In this document: positions 1-8,811 of the stretch, in pieces | How the letters are laid out: every line of letters starts with the position of its first letter | Position numbering within the stretch: the stretch's first letter is position 1 | NCBI RefSeq assembly: GCF_001274935.1 | Contig: NZ_LILC01000030.1 | Location: forward strand, 124,001 to 188,000 | Length of the DNA stretch: 64,000 nt | Direction: 5' to 3' | Source: Priestia koreensis | GTDB lineage: Bacteria > Bacillota > Bacilli > Bacillales > Bacillaceae_H | The notes under the pieces: generated by a model | Databases searched by the model: none | What the model was told of the DNA's origin: nothing | The model's input: only the letters and a program-made list of their open reading frames with translations | Program-made: the position numbers and the translations under genes

Positions 1-921
1 ACGCCTGGTATTTATTTTGCGATTAACAGTCCTCCTGCCGTAATTGGGACAGACGTGTCACAAGTTGCTCAAACTGTAAGCAGCTGGGGATTCGCTATTA
101 CTCCTAATGATTTGAGCACGCTCGCAAAAGATGTTGGAGAGGAAAGCATCCTTTCTCGTACAGGTGGCGCTCCTACTCTTGCAATCGGAATGTCGTTTAT
201 CTTTTCAAAAGTAATCGGTGGAAAAGCGCTCATGGCGTTTTGGTACCACTTTGCTATTTTATTTGAAGCTCTCTTTATTTTAACAACCATTGATGCTGGA
301 ACCCGTGTTGGTCGATTTATGATTCAAGATCTTTTAGGCCATGTGTATAAGCCTCTCGGGAAAACAGACTTTCTTCCAGCTAACTTATTAGCTACGCTAC
401 TCTGTGTCGCAGGGTGGGGCTACTTCCTTTATCAAGGTGTTATTGATCCGTTGGGTGGTATTAACACGCTTTGGCCATTATTCGGTATCGCCAACCAAAT
501 GCTAGCAGGGATTGCCCTTCTACTTGGAACAACGCTCTTATTCAAAATGGGGAAAAAAGCGTACGTATGGGTCACACTTGTCCCAACGACATGGCTATTA
601 ATCGTAACGATGACAGCAGGATGGCAAAAACTATTCCATGACAATCCTAAAATTGGATTCCTTGCTCATGCGAAAGTATTTAAAGGTGCACTAGACAAAG
701 GAGAAATTTTAGCTCCAGCAACGTCGAAAGAACAAATGCAGCAAGTATTGTTTAATGACTATATTGATGCCACGCTCTGCGGTATTTTTATGCTTGTTGT
801 ATTGGCTGTTTTAGTATCAGCGATTCGTATGTGGATAAAGGTTCTTACAAACAAAAAAACGACTCTTCATGAAGCGCCTTACGTTCCACGTGAAAAAGGA
901 GACTTCCAACATTATGCGTAA
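1..921 (+). CDS. cstA: CstA carbon starvation protein, C-terminal part (5' end outside window)
   Basis: The reading frame is open from base 1, so this is the C-terminal ~306 residues of a larger membrane protein (CstA proteins are usually 500-700 aa). It shows several hydrophobic segments and the CstA-like stretch TPGIYFAINSP at its start. CstA/BtsT proteins are inner-membrane proton-coupled peptide or pyruvate transporters induced on carbon limitation. The stop codon overlaps the ATG of the next small gene (ATGCGTAA), and that gene is the usual partner of CstA, which strengthens the call. The true start lies upstream of this window. Substrate (peptide versus pyruvate) cannot be decided here. 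Confidence 0.9.
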   Translation, partial: TPGIYFAINSPPAVIGTDVSQVAQTVSSWGFAITPNDLSTLAKDVGEESILSRTGGAPTLAIGMSFIFSKVIGGKALMAFWYHFAILFEALFILTTIDAGTRVGRFMIQDLLGHVYKPLGKTDFLPANLLATLLCVAGWGYFLYQGVIDPLGGINTLWPLFGIANQMLAGIALLLGTTLLFKMGKKAYVWVTLVPTTWLLIVTMTAGWQKLFHDNPKIGFLAHAKVFKGALDKGEILAPATSKEQMQQVLFNDYIDATLCGIFMLVVLAVLVSAIRMWIKVLTNKKTTLHEAPYVPREKGDFQHYA

Positions 922-1117
922 ACTGATAGCATCTTTTTTAGCGCACCGAAAGCAATTTGTTAGTCTCCTAGTAGGCGTTCCAAGCTACGAAAAATATGTA
1001 GATCATATGAAAAACCATCACCCTGATGAACCAGTTAAATGCCGCAAAGAATTCTTCTGCGAAGCTCAAGAAGAACGCTTTAACGCCAAGGGTGGAAAAA
1101 TATCTCGTTGCTGTTAA
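914..1117 (+). CDS. YbdD/YjiX family small protein (CstA partner)
   Basis: A 67-residue cytoplasmic protein beginning MRKLIASFLAHRK, with the motif VGVPSYEKYVDHMKNHHPD and the conserved FFCEAQEERFN near the C-terminus. This pattern is typical of the YbdD/YjiX (DUF466) family, which is almost always encoded directly after cstA or btsT. The ATG at 914 overlaps the cstA stop by 8 bases, indicating translational coupling. An upstream in-frame ATG at 869 lies inside cstA and is less likely. The Cys-rich C-terminus (SRCC) is notable. Molecular role is not established from sequence. Confidence 0.85.
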   Translation: MRKLIASFLAHRKQFVSLLVGVPSYEKYVDHMKNHHPDEPVKCRKEFFCEAQEERFNAKGGKISRCC

Positions 1118-1124
1118 TACGGTC

Positions 1125-1162
1125 AGAGCCCTCTAAACTGTTTAGAGGGCTCTAATTATTTT
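1125..1162 (+). terminator. Intrinsic terminator after cstA-yjiX
   Basis: A perfect 13-bp inverted repeat (AGAGCCCTCTAAA, 3-nt loop, TTTAGAGGGCTCT) followed by AATTATTTT ends the operon. Confidence 0.9.
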
Positions 1163-1327
1163 GAGTGTAATCTCTCCTACCTTTCAAAATTCTTCCTAGT
1201 CCTTATCTACCAAAATAAGGATATCTCCTTCTTTTACCAAATTTCTTCCTATATACTTTTATTTACAGCCGCTTGTCATCCCTCGTCCCGCAACAAAGAA
1301 AGCGGTTACTAAAAAGGGGGATTTTCT

Positions 1328-3901
1328 ATGAAAAAGTACGTTCTTTTGCTCATCACTGGCTTCCTCATCTTAGCTCTTTTTCCACGTCATACACTTGCTG
1401 ATGAATTTCAGCCCGGCGATCAGTTTGAAAAACCCATTAATTTAGGTGAAGCGGTTACCATTCCACTTTCACAAGCTGCTGCATATGGTCAAACAGCAAG
1501 TGGGGAAAACGAGCAGTACATTGCCATTACCGGAACACCGGCCGTTTTCTATGCGGTGGATGCCGAAACAGGAGAAAAAAAATTCTCTCAAGCCCTTCCC
1601 AATACAGATGTTGTTTGGGCGATGACGGTGGGAAGTGACGGCAATGTCTACATGGCTGGAACGATTAACGGCATGATCTATCGTTACCTTCCAAATGAAA
1701 AACGCCTTGAAGCAGTAGGAAAAAATCCTTCCGATAATTTCATTTGGGACCTTAAAGCAAGTACTGATGGAAAGATCTACGGTTCAACATATCCTCGCGC
1801 AAAAGTATTTGAATATGATATTGCTTCAAATTCTTTTACCGATTTAGGTGTGATGAAGGAAGGACAGCAATACGCACGAGGGATAGGCGTTACTGATCAG
1901 TATGTATACGTAGGAATCGGAACGACTGCCGCACTAGTACGCTATGACCGTCAAACAGGTGAAAAGAAAGAAATTGCGATACCAAACAGCGGAAAAAGCG
2001 GCACAATTTCCGAATCGGCGGTTTATAATGGAAAACTATTCGTCTATTCAGGAACGAGCCTATTTATTCTAGATGAAGCAACAGAAAAACTTATTCGCAC
2101 AATCAGCTTTCAAGGAAAAATTTCTCCACCTTCTCCTTACAACCCAAACTTAATCTACTACAAATCTAGTGGAGACTTATATTCCTATAACACAGCAACC
2201 AATACGGTTCAAAAAGTAACGGGCATTCCTCCTCTACCAGCAGACACAGCTGTAAAATCTCACTCATGGATCACTCTAAAAGATGGACAAACGGTCTTAA
2301 CTGGAATGGCAGCTTTTACGGATTCCTTCTTTTTCAATCCAACTACCAACTATTATGACCTTCATTTCCCAACCGTTGAGGCTCAGGGAACAACCGTGAA
2401 CGCCTTGCACTACTCAAATGGCAAAGTATATGCGGGAGGCTACCAAAGAGGCCTTAGTATTTTTGATGAGAAAAGTCAAAGCTACACCTACACGTACAAA
2501 GGCTTTCATCAGCCTGAAGGAATTGGTGTGATGAACGATACGCTTTATTTTGGAACCTATCCAGGTGCAAAAATCTATCGCTACGACCCAACCAAACCGT
2601 TTGACTACAACGAAATTAAGCAAGGAAACCCTGGACTTATTCTAGACATCGAAGAGGACCAGGATCGTCCGTTTGTTTTAAAAAGCGCTGATAATATGAT
2701 GTTTATTGGGACATTCCCAAGCTATGGAAAGCTTGGTGGTGCCTTAACGATTTTAAAAGAAAAGCCGAACGGTGATGGCACCATTGCCACGGAGACAAAA
2801 ACCTATTCAAACATTGTCCAAAATCAAAGTATTTTCGGTCTTGCCTATAAAGATGGCAAATTATATGGAGGCACATCTATATACGGCGGACTCGGTAGTA
2901 CACCGACAGAAAAAGAAGCAAAAATGTTTGTATTTGATGTCAAAACAGGGCAAAAGATTAAGGAGTTCACTCCTACTATCCCAGGGATAGACGTTCCAAT
3001 ACAACTTATCGGAGACTTGGAATTCGGTCCTGACGGATTACTATGGGGAATTGTAGACGGCACCATTTTTGCAATGAATCCTGACACCCTTGAGGTAGTC
3101 AAAAGCAAAGTGGTTTATCCGACCACGTTTGGCTCAAGTAAGTTCCGTCCTTATTATTTGAAATGGGGCTATGATGGCACCATTTACACGACAATTGGAA
3201 GAACTCTTACGGCGATTAACCCTGTTACGTTAGATTCTCAAAAGCTGATCACAGGCTCTAGTCAAATGATGACTTTATCAGATGAAGTTGTAGAAGCTTC
3301 CATTAATTTAATGGCGCTCTCAGATGACGGAAGCCTCTATTATACGATTAGTTCCAAACTGTATAAACTTCCGATGAAAACTATTGTTTCCCTATCCGTT
3401 GATCAACAAGTGATTAATAAATATGACGTCGTAAACCCTTCTATTTCATTTGCCTATGCCAATGGGAAACCGATTGTCTATGAAAAAGAAGATGTGACGC
3501 TAACCTCGTCTGATTCTTCCGTTCTTCGTGTCAGAGAGGATCAAACACTTCAAGCGGTTCATTCAGGTATAGCAACCGTTATGGCAACGATCAATCGGAA
3601 TGGCAAGGTCGTCACAAGTAACGAAGTAACGATTACAGTGACAGCAAGTCTTCCAATTTTGACAGAGGATATTCAAAAAGCCAGAGAAGAAGAGGAAATA
3701 AGCAACTCTCTTTTCAAACGAATTATTAATCCACTACAATCAGCACAGCATTTTATAGACAAGGGAGAATCAGATAAAGCCATTCATCACCTTATGAAGG
3801 CTAAAGAAGTTCTACAAAATACTTCAGATAGCGAACTAAAGGAAGCTTTACGGGATAGCTATATTCATGATCTAGATGCGATTATAAATAGCCTGTCTTA
3901 G
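1328..3901 (+). CDS. Secreted beta-propeller protein with Ig-like and C-terminal helical domain (paralogue 1)
   Basis: 857 aa. Residues 1-24 form a Sec signal peptide ending HTLA. Residues ~30-680 contain repeated beta-propeller-like strands with recurring motifs such as GSDGNVYMAG, STDGKIYGSTYP, FGPDGLLWGIVDG and WGYDGTIYT. Residues ~690-775 look like a bacterial Ig-like (Big_2) domain (SSDSSVLRV...SGIATVMAT), and ~780-857 is a helical module (QSAQHFIDKGESDKAIHHL) of the kind found at the C-termini of extracellular Bacillus/Paenibacillus glycan-active proteins (FIMAH-like). RBS AAAGGGGG lies 8 bases upstream. A highly similar paralogue follows. No catalytic motif could be assigned, so a binding or polysaccharide-degrading role is only conjecture. 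Confidence 0.8.
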   Translation: MKKYVLLLITGFLILALFPRHTLADEFQPGDQFEKPINLGEAVTIPLSQAAAYGQTASGENEQYIAITGTPAVFYAVDAETGEKKFSQALPNTDVVWAMTVGSDGNVYMAGTINGMIYRYLPNEKRLEAVGKNPSDNFIWDLKASTDGKIYGSTYPRAKVFEYDIASNSFTDLGVMKEGQQYARGIGVTDQYVYVGIGTTAALVRYDRQTGEKKEIAIPNSGKSGTISESAVYNGKLFVYSGTSLFILDEATEKLIRTISFQGKISPPSPYNPNLIYYKSSGDLYSYNTATNTVQKVTGIPPLPADTAVKSHSWITLKDGQTVLTGMAAFTDSFFFNPTTNYYDLHFPTVEAQGTTVNALHYSNGKVYAGGYQRGLSIFDEKSQSYTYTYKGFHQPEGIGVMNDTLYFGTYPGAKIYRYDPTKPFDYNEIKQGNPGLILDIEEDQDRPFVLKSADNMMFIGTFPSYGKLGGALTILKEKPNGDGTIATETKTYSNIVQNQSIFGLAYKDGKLYGGTSIYGGLGSTPTEKEAKMFVFDVKTGQKIKEFTPTIPGIDVPIQLIGDLEFGPDGLLWGIVDGTIFAMNPDTLEVVKSKVVYPTTFGSSKFRPYYLKWGYDGTIYTTIGRTLTAINPVTLDSQKLITGSSQMMTLSDEVVEASINLMALSDDGSLYYTISSKLYKLPMKTIVSLSVDQQVINKYDVVNPSISFAYANGKPIVYEKEDVTLTSSDSSVLRVREDQTLQAVHSGIATVMATINRNGKVVTSNEVTITVTASLPILTEDIQKAREEEEISNSLFKRIINPLQSAQHFIDKGESDKAIHHLMKAKEVLQNTSDSELKEALRDSYIHDLDAIINSLS

Positions 3902-3906
3902 TTTCT

Positions 3907-3933
3907 AAAAGCAGCGCTTTTGGCGCTGCTTTT
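3907..3933 (+). terminator. Intrinsic terminator between the two propeller genes
   Basis: Stem AGCAGCGC/GCGCTGCT with a short loop, followed by TTTT. It separates the two paralogues into individual transcripts, at least partly. Confidence 0.8.
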
Positions 3934-4041
3934 ATGATTTATCTATCTTTCGACCTAAAAACACTTCAAAAAAATTCCATAATAACCGATAATTTGATCG
4001 TACATGCTAAATATAAGACAAAACAATACAAGGAGGTTGAA

Positions 4042-6657
4042 ATGAAATTACGTAACTATTTGTCAGTAGTAATTTTGTTTATTTTAGGTCTATTTTCTCT
4101 ATCACCACAGCACGCACTAGCCGCTTCTTCTGATTTCCATCCAGAAGATTCATTCAGTGATCCTATCTCACTTGGACAAGCGGTTAAAACACCTCTATCT
4201 CAAGCAGCAGCTTATGGACAGAATGCGCTAGGAGAAAATGAACAATACATGGTTGTTAACGGAAGTCCTGCAGTCTTTTATGCCGTTGATGCAGAGACAG
4301 GTGAGCAAAAGTTCTCCCAAACCATTGCCAATTCTGATGTCGTATGGGGAATGACTGTCGGAAGCGATGGGAATGTCTATTTCGCTAGCACGATGAACGG
4401 TATGCTCTATCGTTACTTACCAAATGAGAAAAAGCTTGAATCGCTTGGGAAAAATCCCTCTGATACTTTTGTTTGGGATTTAAAGTCGAGTAGTGATGGA
4501 AAGATTTATGGAGCGACTTATCCTAATACGAAGGTATTTGAATATGATATTGCAACCAATACATATAACGATTTAGGTATTATGAAAGAAGGTCAGCAAT
4601 ATGCGCGTGGCCTAGGTGTAACAGATCAATACGTATACGTCGGGATTGGAACAACAGCCGCTCTTATACGCTACGATCGGACAACAGGTGAAAAAGTCGA
4701 GATCCCTCTTCCAATTTCAGGTGAAAGTACAACAGTATCAGAGGTGGCTGCGTATAATGGGAAATTATTCGTCCGCGCGGGTTACCGACTATTCATTTTA
4801 GATGAAGAAACAGGGAAACACATTAATACCATTGGTTTCCAAGGGAAGATCTCCTCTCCCTCACCTTATAATCCAGATCTGCTTTACTACAAAGTAAACA
4901 GTAGTCTCTACACGTATAATATGAAAGAAAACAAAGTAGAGGAGCTAAAGGACGCCCCTCCACTACCAGACGAAACAGAAATTAAAGCACACGCTTGGAT
5001 TACCTTACAGAACGGAAAAACAGTGCTAGCAGGAATGGCTGCTTTTACGGATTCTTTCTTTTACAATCCAACCGACAATGATTATAAGCTTCACTTTCCA
5101 AATGTAGATGCACAGGGTACAAACATAAATGCCATCGCTTCAATTGATGGAAAAGTGTATTCTGGTGGATATCAGCGTGGAATGAGTATTTTTGATGAAG
5201 CATCTCAAAGCTATACGTACATGAATAAAAGCTTCCATCAGTCAGAGGGAATTGGATCGTTAAATGGTGTGGTCTATTTCGGAACATATCCCGGTGCAAA
5301 GATTTATCGCTACGACCCAACCAAACCGATTAACTACACAAGCGGAAAAAATGGAAACCCTTCTCTCGCCGTCGATATTGATGATGACCAAGATCGTCCA
5401 TTTACGATGACGAGTGGAGATAACAAGTTATTCATTGGAACAATTCCTGGTTATGGAAAACACGGTGGTGCGCTTACAGTATTAAGTGAGAGCCCTTCTG
5501 CTAACGATCAAGTGAATGTTCAAACAAAAGTCTATGCTGACATTGTAAAAGATCAAAGCATCATCGGACTTGCTTATAAAGACGGCAAAATTTATGGCAG
5601 TACTTCTATCCATGGTGGTCTAGGAAGTGAACCTGTTGAAAAAGAAGCGAAAATGTTCGTATTCGATGTAGAAAAGGGAGAAAAAATTGCGGAATTCACG
5701 CCTAAAATTCCCGGATTAGATATACCGATTGAAATGATTGGCGAATTATCGTTTGGACCTGATGGCTTACTTTGGGGAATTATTGACGGAACCATTTTCG
5801 CTATGGACCCGACGACCTATGAAGTCGTCAAAAGTAAAGTTGTTTACCCAACTACGTTCAGTACAGGTAAGTTCCGTCCGTTCTACTTAGACTGGGGAAA
5901 AGACGGTACGCTCTATACGACACTTGGTCGAAAATTAACGGCTGTTAATCCTGATACGTTAGAAGTTAAACAGCTTGTGCGAGGATCCAAAAAGCTGATG
6001 ACAGTATCTGATGAAGTGGTTGAAGAATCCATTCAGTTCATGACATTATCAAACGACGGAAGCATTTACTATACGCTCGGTTCAAGGTTATATAAGCTTC
6101 CGATTATGATTGAAAGCATGAACTTGGATATCGGTCCAGTTGGCTTGAACTTGCAAAAGAAACAAGTCGTTACCCCTTCACCTACTGTTCAAGTAAAATA
6201 CGCAAGTGGAGCTGAAGGAACATTAAATGAAAATCAGTTCAAGCTTGTCTCATCAAATCCAGACGTTATTAGCATTTCAGACTCAGGAGAAATTGTAGCG
6301 AAATCGGCTGGTATTGCATCAGTGATGGCAATTTCTACTTCTACAAAGCAAAACGTAACGAGCAATGAAGTTCCATTCGTTGTTACCGTCACACTCGGAG
6401 AAGTGAAACAGGAGCTGTCTGATTTTACAACAAAGGCGAAAATTAGAAGTGTCTTTAGCCAGACATTACAAAATGATCTACAAGCTGCTGAGAACTCCTA
6501 CAACAAAGGCGACGTTACGCAGGGAATGAACGTTTTAACCGGTATGATTACCAAGCTACAGTCTGCACAGCGTATTTTGATTAGTATCCAGGCTCAAAAA
6601 ACGTTGATTAATGATCTTAACAGCTTGAAAATGTCATGGCAAACAACAGTGAAATAA
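4042..6657 (+). CDS. Secreted beta-propeller protein with Ig-like and C-terminal helical domain (paralogue 2)
   Basis: 871 aa from ATG 4042, chosen because AGGAGGT sits 4 bases upstream and a signal peptide starts exactly there (MKLRNYLSVVILFILGL, cleavage after HALA). An ATG at 3934 would add 36 non-signal residues. The domain order matches paralogue 1: propeller ~35-690, Ig-like ~705-800 (SSNPDVISIS...SAGIASVMA), helical C-terminus ~805-871 with YNKGDVTQGMNVLTGM. Long stretches are nearly identical between the two proteins (for example KMFVFDV, FGPDGLLWGI, KSKVVYPTTF), so they are tandem duplicates. It likely acts outside the cell or on the wall. No enzymatic residues recognised. Confidence 0.8.
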   Translation: MKLRNYLSVVILFILGLFSLSPQHALAASSDFHPEDSFSDPISLGQAVKTPLSQAAAYGQNALGENEQYMVVNGSPAVFYAVDAETGEQKFSQTIANSDVVWGMTVGSDGNVYFASTMNGMLYRYLPNEKKLESLGKNPSDTFVWDLKSSSDGKIYGATYPNTKVFEYDIATNTYNDLGIMKEGQQYARGLGVTDQYVYVGIGTTAALIRYDRTTGEKVEIPLPISGESTTVSEVAAYNGKLFVRAGYRLFILDEETGKHINTIGFQGKISSPSPYNPDLLYYKVNSSLYTYNMKENKVEELKDAPPLPDETEIKAHAWITLQNGKTVLAGMAAFTDSFFYNPTDNDYKLHFPNVDAQGTNINAIASIDGKVYSGGYQRGMSIFDEASQSYTYMNKSFHQSEGIGSLNGVVYFGTYPGAKIYRYDPTKPINYTSGKNGNPSLAVDIDDDQDRPFTMTSGDNKLFIGTIPGYGKHGGALTVLSESPSANDQVNVQTKVYADIVKDQSIIGLAYKDGKIYGSTSIHGGLGSEPVEKEAKMFVFDVEKGEKIAEFTPKIPGLDIPIEMIGELSFGPDGLLWGIIDGTIFAMDPTTYEVVKSKVVYPTTFSTGKFRPFYLDWGKDGTLYTTLGRKLTAVNPDTLEVKQLVRGSKKLMTVSDEVVEESIQFMTLSNDGSIYYTLGSRLYKLPIMIESMNLDIGPVGLNLQKKQVVTPSPTVQVKYASGAEGTLNENQFKLVSSNPDVISISDSGEIVAKSAGIASVMAISTSTKQNVTSNEVPFVVTVTLGEVKQELSDFTTKAKIRSVFSQTLQNDLQAAENSYNKGDVTQGMNVLTGMITKLQSAQRILISIQAQKTLINDLNSLKMSWQTTVK

Positions 6658-6661
6658 ACAG

Positions 6662-6699
6662 AAAAAATCCTGGTCTCCAAAATGTGACCAGGATTTTTT
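6662..6699. terminator. Bidirectional terminator
   Basis: AAAAAATCCTGGT and ACCAGGATTTTTT arms around a short loop, placed between the convergent propeller and mdxR genes. Confidence 0.9.
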
Positions 6700-7784
6700 C
6701 ATTGAACAACGATTTGAAAATCTAGATGAGATGATATTTTCTCTAACGATTGATCTCCGATATGCTGACAGGTTTTGCGAACAACTAGCTTTGATGGTAC
6801 TACAATACACTTCGGTGTAGCTGAGGTGTCCTCCACCTTTTCTACTAAACATTTTGCCGCTTCATAACCAAGCTGATAGATATTCACGTCTACCGTCGTT
6901 AATGGTGGAATCGTGAATCCTGCAAAAAACAAGTTATTAAAGCTAACAACCGTTACTTGCTCAGGCACTCGTATTTCCTTTTCGTGAAGCACGTTCAAAA
7001 CACCCATCGCTAACACATCATCCGTCACAAATATCGCTGTTGGGAGCTCGTTTAATTCAAGAAGCTCCTGGACACTTGCATTTCCACCCTCGATGCTAAA
7101 CTCAGTATGTTTGATGTAATCCTCCGGAACAGAAAGTCCCGAAAGAGAGAGCGTATCTAAAAAGCCAGATAGACGATTTCTCGTCACAATCAAGCGCTTA
7201 TTCCCCCCAATAAAGGCGATCTTTTTATGTCCAAGTGACAGAAGGTATTTCGTAACGTTTTGGGCAATTTTATAGTTATCATTATCCACATACGTAATGT
7301 TTTGAACGTTATCAGGAGGATGACCAACCAACACGAACGGAAAATCATGTTCCACAAGAAAATTGATGATAGGGTCCTCTTCTTGCGAATAAAGAAGCAA
7401 AATGCCATCTACTCGTCTCCCTTTGACCATATTCACAACGTCCTGGTAAATTTCCTCTTCCGTTTCTCCTGACGTCATATAAAGTGAATAGTTTTTCGAG
7501 TGAACAAACGATCCCACACCCTTCATGACATCTTGAAAGAAGGGGTTTTGAAATACGAGGTCTTGATCTCTCATTGATACTGGCATCACAATACCGAGGG
7601 AACACGTAGCTCCGTTTACTAAGACGCGCGCGTGAAAGTTAGGAAAGTATCCTAGCTCTTCCATCACTTTTTTGACCTTCCGCTTTGTTTTTTCACCGAT
7701 TAAGGGACTGTTTGAAATGACTCGTGAAACCGTTGATGGCGATACGTTTGCTTTAGTCGCAATATCTTTTATCGTTACACCCAT
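6699..7784 (-). CDS. mdxR: LacI-family regulator of maltodextrin genes (MdxR/YvdE-like)
   Basis: 361 aa. Residues 1-56 carry a LacI helix-turn-helix (IKDIATKANVSPSTVSRVISNS) and the hinge; residues ~60-335 form the periplasmic-binding-like effector domain (GIVMPVS, VDGILLL, TAIFVTDDVLAMGVLNVL). It sits at the downstream end of the mdxEFG cluster on the same strand, the place where B. subtilis keeps yvdE relative to the maltodextrin genes, so it probably represses them and is relieved by maltose or maltodextrin. A terminator precedes it and a cre-like site lies at 7853-7866, suggesting its own promoter. The effector is inferred from context only. Confidence 0.8.
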   Translation of the reverse strand: MGVTIKDIATKANVSPSTVSRVISNSPLIGEKTKRKVKKVMEELGYFPNFHARVLVNGATCSLGIVMPVSMRDQDLVFQNPFFQDVMKGVGSFVHSKNYSLYMTSGETEEEIYQDVVNMVKGRRVDGILLLYSQEEDPIINFLVEHDFPFVLVGHPPDNVQNITYVDNDNYKIAQNVTKYLLSLGHKKIAFIGGNKRLIVTRNRLSGFLDTLSLSGLSVPEDYIKHTEFSIEGGNASVQELLELNELPTAIFVTDDVLAMGVLNVLHEKEIRVPEQVTVVSFNNLFFAGFTIPPLTTVDVNIYQLGYEAAKCLVEKVEDTSATPKCIVVPSKLVVRKTCQHIGDQSLEKISSHLDFQIVVQ

Positions 7785-7852
7785 AAGTTATATCCGTCCT
7801 AATTTTATTTTTCGTTTCCTAAAGAATATGCTTCTTGTCAACGCACTCATAA

Positions 7853-7866
7853 ATAAAGCGCTTTCA
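7853..7866. promoter_or_regulatory. cre-like site upstream of mdxR
   Basis: ATAAAGCGCTTTCA, reverse TGAAAGCGCTTTAT, matches 12 of 14 positions of the CcpA consensus TGWAANCGNTNWCA. It lies about 70 bases before the mdxR start. Confidence 0.55.
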
Positions 7867-7875
7867 ATATCTTTT

Positions 7876-7916
7876 AAAAAGAAAGAGAAAAGGAGGAATC
7901 CCCTCTTTTCTCTCTG
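7876..7916 (-). terminator. Terminator after mdxG
   Basis: On the minus strand the near-perfect arms AGAGAAAAGAGGGG and CCTCCTTTTCTCT are followed by TTCTTTTT. It separates mdxG from mdxR. Confidence 0.7.
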
Positions 7917-7920
7917 TCTT

Positions 7921-8811
7921 TTACCCTTTATTAGCCCCGGCTGTTAATCCACTAATAAGGTACTTTTGTAAGAAGATATACAAGAGTGTAATTGGTACCG
8001 CAACGAGAATAGCTCCTGCAGCAAACATCGTAAAGTTTGTATTCGTATTTCCTTTAATAAGATCGAAAAGGCCTATCGCAAGTGTTTTCTTTTCGTTTGA
8101 GCTAATTAAGAGACGTGGAAGAATGAAGTCCATCCACGGTGCCATAAATTGCGTGAGCGCTACAAACGTTAGAATTGGCTTTGAAAGCGGCATAATGATC
8201 TTAAAGAAAATTTGTGTTTTCGTTGCTCCATCGATCATGGCTGATTCATCTAATGATTTTGGAACAGACTGTAGATATCCCTTAATTAACCATGTATTAA
8301 ACGGAATTTGTCCTGCAGCATAGATAATGACTAATCCGATATGGCTATTTAACAGGCCAAAGTTTAAGAATAAAATGTAAAGAGCAATCATCCCCATGAA
8401 GGAAGGGAACATTTGCAGAATCAAGATTGACATTAAGCCCACTTTTTTACCTTTAAACTTAAAGCGAGAAAAAATGTACGCCGTTGATGTGCTCAATAGA
8501 ACTGAGAAAATCATGTTCAATACGGCAATTTTAAATGTATTCCAATACCAGGCTAGGAACTTGGTTTTTTCAATCAATTCTTTGTAGTGAATAATTGTAG
8601 GATGTTCAGGAATAGCCGTGGCATTTGCTAACCCACTAGACTCACCAAATGACGAACCAACGATCCAGATGATCGGAAAAAGAACGGCAGCTCCTACGAT
8701 AATTAACTCAATATAAATGAGCGTCGTAATGAAAAAGCTTTTAATTTTAAGGCCAGGTGTCCCCTTCTTAGGAGCTGGCACGTTACGATTAACGGGTGTT
8801 ACACTCTCCAT
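7921..8811 (-). CDS. mdxG: Maltodextrin ABC transporter permease MdxG (MalG family)
   Basis: 296 aa with about six membrane spans and the ABC permease EAA loop near residues 190-210 (DESAMIDGATKTQIFFKIIMPLSKP). This is a MalG-type subunit of a CUT1 sugar importer in the cytoplasmic membrane. The start lies immediately after the mdxF stop (adjacent, no gap), with GAGGAG upstream inside mdxF, so the two are translationally coupled. A disordered basic N-terminal stretch (PVNRNVPAPKKG) precedes the first helix. The context of MdxE and MdxF plus a LacI regulator supports maltodextrin specificity. Confidence 0.9.
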   Translation of the reverse strand: MESVTPVNRNVPAPKKGTPGLKIKSFFITTLIYIELIIVGAAVLFPIIWIVGSSFGESSGLANATAIPEHPTIIHYKELIEKTKFLAWYWNTFKIAVLNMIFSVLLSTSTAYIFSRFKFKGKKVGLMSILILQMFPSFMGMIALYILFLNFGLLNSHIGLVIIYAAGQIPFNTWLIKGYLQSVPKSLDESAMIDGATKTQIFFKIIMPLSKPILTFVALTQFMAPWMDFILPRLLISSNEKKTLAIGLFDLIKGNTNTNFTMFAAGAILVAVPITLLYIFLQKYLISGLTAGANKG

